Shown: positions 1-4,589 of the stretch, piece after piece | Layout: every line of letters starts with the position of its first letter | Numbering within the stretch: the stretch's first letter is position 1 | Assembly: GCA_036005845.1 (NCBI GenBank) | Contig: DASYQD010000103.1 | Span: forward strand, 1 to 6,514 | Source: DASYQD01 sp036005845 | GTDB taxonomy: Bacteria > Acidobacteriota > Thermoanaerobaculia > Multivoradales > JAIOJS01 | Length of the DNA: 6,514 nt | Direction of reading: 5' to 3' | Translations under genes and position numbers: made by a program | Notes under the pieces: generated by a model | What the model was told of the DNA's origin: nothing | Database searches by the model: none | The model's input: only the letters and a program-made list of their open reading frames with translations

Positions 1-1
1 G

Positions 2-151
2 CCGAAGAGGGTCCTCGGCGACATCCTCGCGGTACGCACGAGCGACGGCGCGGCCGGCGAGCGTGCAGTCGAGCGGCCGTGGATCGTGCATCACCTCGAC
101 CTCGACGAGGGCCGCTACGTCTACCTCAGCCCGCCGCCCGAAAACATCAGC
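2..151 (+). CDS. 3' part of an unrecognised gene, no clear stop
   Basis: I do not recognise the product. The frame beginning at base 2 has a G or C in the third codon position in almost every codon up to about 151 and encodes a plausible globular segment containing PWIVHHLDLDEGRYVYL. This is much better coding character than the other five frames. After about 151 the bias fades (codons such as tta, aca, tca and tgt), yet no in-frame stop occurs until 1247-1249. By then the frame lies on the antisense strand of the DUF1028 gene. A natural 3' end is therefore expected near 150-210, where the other two plus frames stop at 171-173 and 205-207. A frameshift or lost stop near the end is likely. The 5' end lies outside the window. 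It converges on the gene ending at 236. Confidence 0.4.
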
Positions 152-235
152 AACCGAACGTTAACACGATCGGCCGAGCCGCGTCGAGCGAACTCATTCT
201 GCTGTAAGCACTTTCCTTACGTCGCAGCTCGGTGC

Positions 236-1216
236 TCATTTCTTGGGTTGCGCGGCGAGGATGCGGTCGATCTTCGCCGGATCGGCGGGCAGCAGCCCGG
301 ACGCCGGGAGTCGCGGCACGAGCTTCGCCCAGCGCCCATCGCGAGCGAACACGGCGGCGAAGATCGGCAGCGCTTCCTCCTCGCGCCCGGCCATGAAGAG
401 CGTGACCGCCTCCCAGAACGGCAGCTCGGCGATCTGCGGCGCGAGCTGTGCCGCCTTCGTGTAGTGACCGACGGCGGCGGTCCAATCTTCCTTCGCCGCC
501 GCGTCGTCGCCCTGGTTCATCTCGGCATAGGCGCGGCGGAGCACCAGCAGCCGGCGCAGCTCGACGAGCGGCGCCTCGGCATCGTCGACGCGCAGATCGA
601 CGAGACGGTCCTCCCACGGCCTGCCCGTCGACTCGGCGCGCACCACGACGAGCGCCGCGCTCTGCCGGCCGCGGACGTCACCGCCGGCGCGCTCGGCGGC
701 CTCGAGCGCGGCGAGCAGGCGGTCGGCGAGGTCGCCGCTCGCCGCTTCGTAGGCGGCGGCCATCGCCGGCCAGACGTTGGCGTTGTCCATCAGGTTCGCC
801 TGCGCCGAGTAGCCCTTCCCCTGCCGGTCGCCGGCGGCGGCGATGCACTTCGGGCCCGTCCACGCCGCGACGGCGCCGCTGCTGTCCACCATCGCCACCT
901 GCCGCACATCCTTCTGCGCATCGGTCGCGAGCAGGCTGTCGAGCGCCTCCTTCGCCGACTTGCCGGAACGCATCAACGCGAGCCCCAGCGGCCCGTAGTC
1001 GATGCGCGTGAACGACTGCGTCGCCACGGCGCCGACGCCAGCCTCCGCCCACGGCACGACCGGACCGACCTGGAACCAGTGGCTTTGCACCGCGACGCCG
1101 AAGTCGCCGGTCACCGGATCGCGCGCGACGATCGAATAAGTGTGCGCGCGCGGCTCCGCGGCGAGTGGGACCGTGGCGAGGACGAGCAGAAGGGCGACGG
1201 CGAGCGCGTGGCGCAT
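236..1216 (-). CDS. Exported DUF1028 (Ntn-hydrolase-like) protein with TPR-like C-terminus
   Basis: A 326-residue protein. Residues 1-20 form a signal peptide (MRH, then an Ala/Leu/Val core ending LAA). Residues 26-213 match the DUF1028 family as I know it: TYSIVARD at 26-33, VAVQSHWF at 41-48, then VVPWAEAGVGAVATQSF, YGPLGL, the region around CIAAAG, and GGDVRGRQSA at 178-187. DUF1028 is assigned to the Ntn-hydrolase clan; its reaction is not established, and a cell-wall or peptide hydrolase role has been suggested for relatives. Thr26 sits where cytoplasmic homologues have the residue after Met, so it is the candidate N-terminal nucleophile, which would require removal of the leader. Residues about 225-305 (LRRAYAEMNQGDDAAAKEDW onward) are TPR-like. 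The ATG is preceded by GGAGG at 1223-1227 with 6-nt spacing. It lies 100 nt downstream of the lipocalin-like gene on the same strand and may share its transcript. Family call is firm; substrate unknown. Confidence 0.9.
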   Translation of the reverse strand: MRHALAVALLLVLATVPLAAEPRAHTYSIVARDPVTGDFGVAVQSHWFQVGPVVPWAEAGVGAVATQSFTRIDYGPLGLALMRSGKSAKEALDSLLATDAQKDVRQVAMVDSSGAVAAWTGPKCIAAAGDRQGKGYSAQANLMDNANVWPAMAAAYEAASGDLADRLLAALEAAERAGGDVRGRQSAALVVVRAESTGRPWEDRLVDLRVDDAEAPLVELRRLLVLRRAYAEMNQGDDAAAKEDWTAAVGHYTKAAQLAPQIAELPFWEAVTLFMAGREEEALPIFAAVFARDGRWAKLVPRLPASGLLPADPAKIDRILAAQPKK

Positions 1217-1222
1217 GGCGGA

Positions 1223-1227
1223 CCTCC
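1223..1227 (-). promoter_or_regulatory. Ribosome binding site of the DUF1028 gene
   Basis: On the minus strand GGAGG ends 6 nt before the ATG at 1216-1214, which supports that start and keeps the full signal peptide. Confidence 0.75.
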
Positions 1228-1316
1228 GGGGCGGTGCACGCGAGCGTAACGCGAGCTGCCGACCGAGCGAGGCAACGCCATGAAGTTGCGCCCCTCGTGC
1301 GCTCCGCGCTGATCGG

Positions 1317-2381
1317 CTAACGCGCGCGGGTCAAGTGGAAGGTGTTCGTGCCGGTCTCGCCACGGAACGCGTAGGTCCACTCCTGAGTCAGGTGATCCGC
1401 GTCGTCCATGGTCACGGTCAGCCCGGTGTTGTGCCAGTCGGCCGGCGTGTGGAGGCCGGTCACCCGCACCAGCGAGAACGCGAGGCTCTTCGCCGCCGGA
1501 TCGGCGATCGCCGCCGAGGCCATCTGCGGCTGGTTCTTGGCGCTGCAGTAGTGCGTGGCAACGATGTGGTCGCCGTCGACGCTGAACATCGTGACCATGA
1601 CTGCCCCGCCCTGCGGGCGGAACTCCTCCATCAGCGCGCTGCCGTCCGCGGTGAGTGTGTACGTCACCTCGAACGGAGTCCCCGCTTGCTCGCCGGTCCA
1701 CTTGCCTACCAGCGAAGCGAGCCGCGTGAAGGCGAGCGCGGACTTTGCACTGTCGGCCACCGCTCGTCGCCGCATGTGGTGCTCCTCCTCGAGCCGCCAC
1801 GTCTTGCCGCCGTCGCGCGAGCGCTCGCCGCGCCAGGTGAAGGAGTCGGCTTGGAGGTCGTTGAACGACCAGCGCAGGCTCGAGCCGTCCGCATCGCTCC
1901 CGCGCAGGACGATGCGATCGCCCTCGAGGCCGCCGGCGACGCCGAGGGAGGCGCCGAACCGCGGGTTGACGAACACCACGCGCCAGGTCTTGGCCTCGGT
2001 GTCGTAGTAGCGCAGCGAGGTGCCGATGCTGCGTTCCGTCCGTCCGTTTCGCGGATAGCCGATCCACAGGTCCTGAACGGCCAGGCCGTCGAGCACCCAG
2101 CCGAACTCGAGCTCGCCGGGCTGGTGTCGCACGCTGCCGTCGTCGGCGAAGAAGCCGAAGTCGGCATCCCAGGTGCCGACGAAGCGGTCCCAGATCCTCG
2201 CCTGGTCGCCGAGCGCAGGGTGAGGCTCGGCGGCAGCGAGGACAGCGACCATTTGTTGGCGCGCGTCCGTGGGCGGCGCCGCCTCGGCGGCGGCGCCTCC
2301 ACCCGCGACGGCGATCGCCAGCGCACCGCCCAACGCACACGACAGGATCGACAACCGCAGCGATGAGTGCTTCGCGTCCAT
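1317..2381 (-). CDS. Secreted protein with two tandem lipocalin-like (DUF1579-like) domains
   Basis: A 354-residue protein. Residues 1 to about 35 form an export signal (Arg9, a long Ala/Gly/Leu core, AEA at 32-34), so the product is probably periplasmic or outside the cell. Two related beta-rich domains follow. Domain A (about 58-203) opens with WDRFVGTWDADFGFF and contains WVLDGLAVQDLW, SLRYYD and DGGKTWRLEEEHH. Domain B (about 217-352) opens with FTRLASLVGKWTGE and contains VTYTLTADGSALMEEF, DGDHIVATHYCSAKNQPQM and LTQEWTYAF. The repeated 'hxxLVGxW', 'h.hDG.Ahx' and 'TW/EW' strands are typical of DUF1579/lipocalin-like barrels. No catalytic site is evident, and binding of a small hydrophobic ligand is only an inference. 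The ATG follows AGGAGG at 2387-2392 with 5-nt spacing. A GTCACC-N16-CGAA element at 2402-2427 faces this gene, so I infer that it is a target of the divergent ECF sigma factor. Confidence 0.8.
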   Translation of the reverse strand: MDAKHSSLRLSILSCALGGALAIAVAGGGAAAEAAPPTDARQQMVAVLAAAEPHPALGDQARIWDRFVGTWDADFGFFADDGSVRHQPGELEFGWVLDGLAVQDLWIGYPRNGRTERSIGTSLRYYDTEAKTWRVVFVNPRFGASLGVAGGLEGDRIVLRGSDADGSSLRWSFNDLQADSFTWRGERSRDGGKTWRLEEEHHMRRRAVADSAKSALAFTRLASLVGKWTGEQAGTPFEVTYTLTADGSALMEEFRPQGGAVMVTMFSVDGDHIVATHYCSAKNQPQMASAAIADPAAKSLAFSLVRVTGLHTPADWHNTGLTVTMDDADHLTQEWTYAFRGETGTNTFHLTRAR

Positions 2382-2386
2382 GACGT

Positions 2387-2392
2387 CCTCCT
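2387..2392 (-). promoter_or_regulatory. Ribosome binding site of the lipocalin-like gene
   Basis: AGGAGG on the minus strand, 5 nt before the ATG at 2381-2379. It is one of the two strongest Shine-Dalgarno sequences in the window and fixes this start. Confidence 0.8.
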
Positions 2393-2401
2393 AGCATGGA
2401 G

Positions 2402-2427
2402 TTCGTCGTCGAGGGCCGCACGGTGAC
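2402..2427 (-). promoter_or_regulatory. Putative ECF sigma promoter of the lipocalin-like gene
   Basis: Read on the minus strand: GTCACC (2427-2422), a 16-nt spacer (2421-2406), then CGAA (2405-2402). It matches the plus-strand element at 2470-2495 in both boxes and in spacing. It differs by one base from GTAACC-N16-CGAA, the motif I recall for the Caulobacter SigF (NrsF-controlled) regulon. Transcription would start near 2395, giving a leader of about 14 nt that still carries the AGGAGG. This is an inference from sequence, with no expression data. Confidence 0.6.
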
Positions 2428-2469
2428 AGGGTAGAGAATCGCGGAGGCGCCAGTCCTCCATTTCCGCGT

Positions 2470-2495
2470 GTCACCGTTGCCGCGCTTCCGGCGAA
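2470..2495 (+). promoter_or_regulatory. Putative autoregulatory promoter of the ECF sigma gene
   Basis: GTCACC at 2470-2475, a 16-nt spacer, then CGAA at 2492-2495. The boxes and spacer length are the same as in the divergent element, and both share the longer core TGTCACCGT. Initiation 6-8 nt after CGAA would fall at about 2501-2503, immediately in front of ATG 2504. That implies a leaderless or nearly leaderless sigma mRNA and rules out the upstream GTG 2468 and ATG 2495 as starts on this transcript. Confidence 0.6.
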
Positions 2496-2503
2496 TGAGG
2501 GAT

Positions 2504-3115
2504 ATGGACGCCGAGTCCTCGCCGGACGAGGCTCGCCTCGCCGCGAGCATGATCGCCTACCAGGCGGGCGAGCTCGACGGCTTCACCGACCTCTACGCCG
2601 AGCTGGCGGGCGACCTCGAGCGGTTCTTCGCCGGCGCGGCGGGCTGGGCGGTAGCAGAGGACCTCATGCAAGAGACGTTTCTCGAGATCCACCGCTCGCG
2701 GCGCAGCTACCGGCCGCCGCGCCCGGTGCGACCGTGGGTCTTCGGCCTGGCGCGCAATGTCCTGCGCCGCCACCGGCGGGCGGCCTGGCGGCGCGAGCGG
2801 AAGGAGTCGGCCGCGGGCGCCGCCGCCAAGCCGGCGACGGGAGCGACTCGCGCGGAAGACGCCGCGCTCGCCGCCGGCGATGTCCAGGACGCCTTGCGGC
2901 GCCTACCCGCCGGCCGCCGCGAAGCCTGGTTGCTGCATCACCAGCACGGCTGGAGCTTCCACGAGATCGCCGCGCGGTTGTCGATCGGCGTCGACGCGGC
3001 GAAGCGGCGGGCCAGCCGCGCGATGGGCGACCTGCGCCGGGCGCTCGGCGCGGGGACCCAGCCTGCACGAGCGGCCGACAAGGAACGCAAGAACGGAGGT
3101 GATTCGCTTGGTTGA
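2504..3115 (+). CDS. ECF-type RNA polymerase sigma factor
   Basis: A 203-residue extracytoplasmic-function sigma factor that would redirect RNA polymerase to a small stress regulon. Region 2 spans about residues 18-93, with AEDLMQETFLEIH (51-63) as the core-binding 2.2 helix and RPWVFGLARNVLRRHRR (76-92) as the -10 recognition and melting part. An Ala/Gly-rich linker follows. Region 4 spans about 125-181, with the helix-turn-helix GWSFHEIAARLSIGVDAAKRR. Start choice: the frame is open further up (GTG 2468, ATG 2495), but those codons lie inside the putative promoter and lack a good Shine-Dalgarno, whereas ATG 2504 gives a normal ECF N-terminus. Its 3' end overlaps the NrsF-like anti-sigma gene by 8 nt. 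Pairing with NrsF/DUF1109 places it near Caulobacter SigF-type ECFs. Family is certain; exact subgroup and signal are inferred. Confidence 0.92.
   Translation: MDAESSPDEARLAASMIAYQAGELDGFTDLYAELAGDLERFFAGAAGWAVAEDLMQETFLEIHRSRRSYRPPRPVRPWVFGLARNVLRRHRRAAWRRERKESAAGAAAKPATGATRAEDAALAAGDVQDALRRLPAGRREAWLLHHQHGWSFHEIAARLSIGVDAAKRRASRAMGDLRRALGAGTQPARAADKERKNGGDSLG
3095..3103 (+). promoter_or_regulatory. Full-length Shine-Dalgarno for the anti-sigma gene, inside the sigma ORF
   Basis: GGAGGTGAT matches the complement of the 16S rRNA 3' tail (AUCACCUCC) over its whole length. It lies inside the last codons of the sigma gene. GGAGG at 3095-3099 is 8 nt before the TTG at 3108, which makes that rare start codon the best choice over GTG 3099 and GTG 3123. 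Confidence 0.75.
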
Positions 3116-3815
3116 GCGTCGCGTGCCGCCGGCCTGGCTCCTCGGTGCGGTGCGCACGAGCCTGCGCCCGGTGCGGCCCTGCCTGCCGCCATCCGGCCGC
3201 GCGCTGGCGCTGCTGCCCGCCGGTGTCGTCCTCCTCGTCGGCATCCCGCTCCTCTTGGGCCCGCGGCCGAATCTTCATCTTCTCGGCGGCCTCGGATCCT
3301 GGGGGCTCTCGGCGCTGCAAATGCTCGGCGGCCTCTTCGTCGTCGGCCTGGCGTTGCGCGAATCGGTGCCGGGACGCGAGCTGTCGCGGCGCGAGCTCGT
3401 CGGCATCGTCGCCGGCGGGCTGCTGCTCTTCCTCGCCCTCACGCTCGCCAGCGAGTGGCTGGCGCCGGTGGCGCTGCGCCGCCAGGTGTGGCTGCACGAG
3501 GCGGTCGGTTGCCTCCGCATGGCGACCAGGTGGGGCCTGCCGGCGCTCGGCCTCGCCCTCGTGCTCGTGGCGCGGGCGTCGCCGACGCGGCCGTTGGTGG
3601 CAAGCGCCGCCTGCGGACTGGGCACCGGGCTGATGGCCGACGCCGGCATGCGGTTGTGGTGCGGGATCTCGACGGTCTCGCACGTCCTCGTCGGTCACGG
3701 GGCGGCGATCGTGACGCTCGCCGCCGCCGGGGCGCTCGCCGGGCTCGGGCTGGCGCGCTGGAAGCGGCACCGCGTCGCAGTCGACCAGGTTGCAGTCGAC
3801 CGCGGCGTCGAGTAG
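3108..3815 (+). CDS. NrsF/DUF1109-like membrane anti-sigma factor
   Basis: A 235-residue membrane protein that would hold the upstream ECF sigma factor at the inner membrane until a signal arrives. Six hydrophobic segments are visible at about 32-51, 65-84, 97-117, 142-156, 161-180 and 190-216, with a short cytoplasmic N-terminus. The second half carries the family pattern I associate with NrsF: GC at 134-135, a small-residue helix around CGLGTG (169-174), Cys185 in LWCG, and SHVLVGHG (191-198). In Caulobacter NrsF, conserved cysteines are reported to matter for the heavy-metal response, so Cys135 and Cys185 are the residues to watch. The start is TTG 3108, supported by GGAGGTGAT 8 nt upstream; GTG 3123 is the alternative. 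The 8-nt overlap with the sigma stop suggests translational coupling. The C-terminus ends in a small duplication (VAVDQVAVDR). Confidence 0.75.
   Translation: MVERRVPPAWLLGAVRTSLRPVRPCLPPSGRALALLPAGVVLLVGIPLLLGPRPNLHLLGGLGSWGLSALQMLGGLFVVGLALRESVPGRELSRRELVGIVAGGLLLFLALTLASEWLAPVALRRQVWLHEAVGCLRMATRWGLPALGLALVLVARASPTRPLVASAACGLGTGLMADAGMRLWCGISTVSHVLVGHGAAIVTLAAAGALAGLGLARWKRHRVAVDQVAVDRGVE
3774..3803 (+). repeat. Imperfect 15-bp tandem duplication at the end of the anti-sigma gene
   Basis: Two 15-bp units (3774-3788 and 3789-3803) agree at 12 of 15 positions, with GCAGTCGACC shared at 3777-3786 and 3792-3801. In frame they encode VAVDQ and VAVDR at the cytoplasmic tail of the anti-sigma protein. 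Probably a slippage product without a role of its own. Confidence 0.6.
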
Positions 3816-3848
3816 GATAAGAAGTAAGGAAAGAAAAGAAAGTAAGGA
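3816..3848 (+). promoter_or_regulatory. Purine-rich leader with a duplicated AAGTAAGGAA before the antitoxin gene
   Basis: The 33 nt between the anti-sigma stop and the antitoxin ATG contain no C and only three T, in a setting that is otherwise very GC-rich. AAGTAAGGAA occurs at 3822-3831 and again at 3840-3849, 18 bp apart; the second copy runs into the ATG. Its AAGGA abuts the start codon, too close for a normal Shine-Dalgarno, and the first copy is too far. The duplicated element could be an operator for the AbrB/MazE-type protein, a ribosome standby site, or both. Confidence 0.4.
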
Positions 3849-4106
3849 ATGGCCACCTCGACGCTCACCAGCAAGGGCCAGGTCACGCTCCCGAAGGAGA
3901 TCCGCGACCGCCTGGGCTTGCGCCCCGGACATCAGCTCAGTTTCGAGTTGGGCGACGACGGCAAGATCGTCGTGCGGGCCAAGACAGTGCCGCTCGCCAC
4001 GCTGGCCGGCCTCCTGAAGCGGCGCGTCAAGAAGCGCTCGCTGCGCGAGATCGAAGAAGGCATCGGTCGCGGCGCGGCCCAGAGCTTTCGGAAATCCATC
4101 AAGTGA
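3849..4106 (+). CDS. AbrB/MazE-type antitoxin of a VapBC-like module
   Basis: An 85-residue protein. Residues 1-45 form a swapped-hairpin AbrB DNA-binding domain: STLTSKGQVTLPKEIRDRLGLRPG, then LSFELGDDGKIVVRA. Residues about 46-80 (VPLATLAGLLKRRVKKRSLREIEEGIGRGA) are the toxin-binding tail common in antitoxins paired with PIN toxins. It would dimerise, repress its own operon and neutralise the toxin. The stop overlaps the GTG start of the following toxin remnant by 4 nt (GTGA), the usual coupled arrangement. The gene looks intact although its toxin is broken, so it may persist as an orphan regulator or antidote. It begins 33 nt after the anti-sigma stop and could be read from the sigma operon. 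Confidence 0.88.
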   Translation: MATSTLTSKGQVTLPKEIRDRLGLRPGHQLSFELGDDGKIVVRAKTVPLATLAGLLKRRVKKRSLREIEEGIGRGAAQSFRKSIK

Positions 4107-4437
4107 TCGCGCTCGACACCTGGACCGGCTCGGGCCGGGCGAGGAGTCCGGGTTCGTCTCCGACATCGTGCTCGTCGAGCTCGTCTGGGTGCTCCGCGCG
4201 GTTTACGACTACTCGCGCGACGACGTTCAACGGGCGGTGGATGCTCTCGCCAGCGCCGACCACCTCACGTTCGAAGACGACGAGCGCCTCTCACGCGTGT
4301 TGCGCGCCTTCGCTCGAGGCCGCGGCGACTTCGCCGACTACCTCATCCGCGAGCGGGCTGCCGCCGCCGGCTGTGAGACCGTGCAGACGTTCGACAAGAC
4401 CTTGCAGGCGGAAGCCGGCTTTTCGGCGCCAGGATAG
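4103..4437 (+). pseudogene. vapC: PIN-domain (VapC-like) toxin remnant, deletion and frameshift
   Basis: The gene opens with GTG at 4103, overlapping the antitoxin stop, and reads VIALDT up to 4120, the normal PIN N-terminus with its first catalytic Asp. The rest of the family match is in a different frame (codons starting at 4141): GEESGFVSDIVLVELVWVLR, then FEDDERLSRVLRAFARGRG, DFADYLIRERAAAAGCE and TFDKTL, stopping at 4435-4437. Intact relatives have roughly 30 residues between LDT and GFVS; only 29 nt remain here (4121-4149), so about 60 nt are gone and the length change breaks the frame. The later acidic residues (Glu in LVELVW, Asp in GDFADYL, Asp in TFDK) survive, but no single frame joins all of them. 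A shortened product from GTG 4168 (89 residues) would lack the first beta strand and first catalytic Asp. I infer loss of ribonuclease activity. Confidence 0.8.
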
Positions 4438-4589
4438 CGACGAGTCCGAGCGGGCGCTCTACGCCGCCGCGGCTCGCCGCTCAAGGCCCCTCACCACCTG
4501 CCCGAGAACGCTTTACTGGTTGCTTGCTCTCTGCCACAGTGCCTGCAGCGCCGGACTCGACAAGCTCTGCGATCTGAAGTGACCGATCC
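4438..4589. other. Convergent intergenic stretch, no gene seen
   Basis: About 150 nt between the toxin remnant and the stop of the minus-strand gene. I find no convincing coding frame, tRNA or T-tailed terminator. This is also where base composition drops from very GC-rich on the left to clearly lower on the right, so it may contain the boundary of an acquired segment. No direct repeats or integrase are visible to prove this. Confidence 0.5.

Noticed and set aside
1110..1136. GTCACC followed by CGAA on the plus strand inside the DUF1028 gene
   Set aside because: The spacer is 17 nt rather than 16, and it lies antisense inside a coding region with no gene to drive. It is probably chance.
152..1249. 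Long plus-strand open frame opposite the DUF1028 gene
   Set aside because: It is an Arg/Gly/Ala-rich shadow of a well-conserved minus-strand gene; its coding bias is lost after about 151.
1459..1484. GTCACC-N16-CGAG on the plus strand inside the lipocalin-like gene
   Set aside because: The second box mismatches and it points antisense within a coding sequence; treated as background.
2337..2348. Possible lipobox (ILSC, Cys15) in the lipocalin-like protein
   Set aside because: Leu at -2 is atypical and the hydrophobic core continues past the Cys to an AEA site, favouring an ordinary signal peptide.
2443..2459. Small inverted repeat GGAGG/CCTCC between the divergent genes
   Set aside because: A 5-bp stem with a 7-nt loop is weak and expected by chance at this GC content.
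2468..2503. GTG 2468 or ATG 2495 as the start of the sigma factor
   Set aside because: Both overlap the putative promoter boxes and lack a well-placed ribosome site; ATG 2504 gives the usual ECF N-terminus.
1111..2550. Long minus-strand open frame overlapping the lipocalin-like and DUF1028 genes
   Set aside because: Low-complexity Arg-rich translation without family signatures; a high-GC shadow of the true genes in another frame.
2664..4166. 500-residue minus-strand open frame across the sigma, anti-sigma and antitoxin genes
   Set aside because: It spans three well-supported plus-strand genes and its translation is Arg/Pro/Gln-rich with no recognisable domain.
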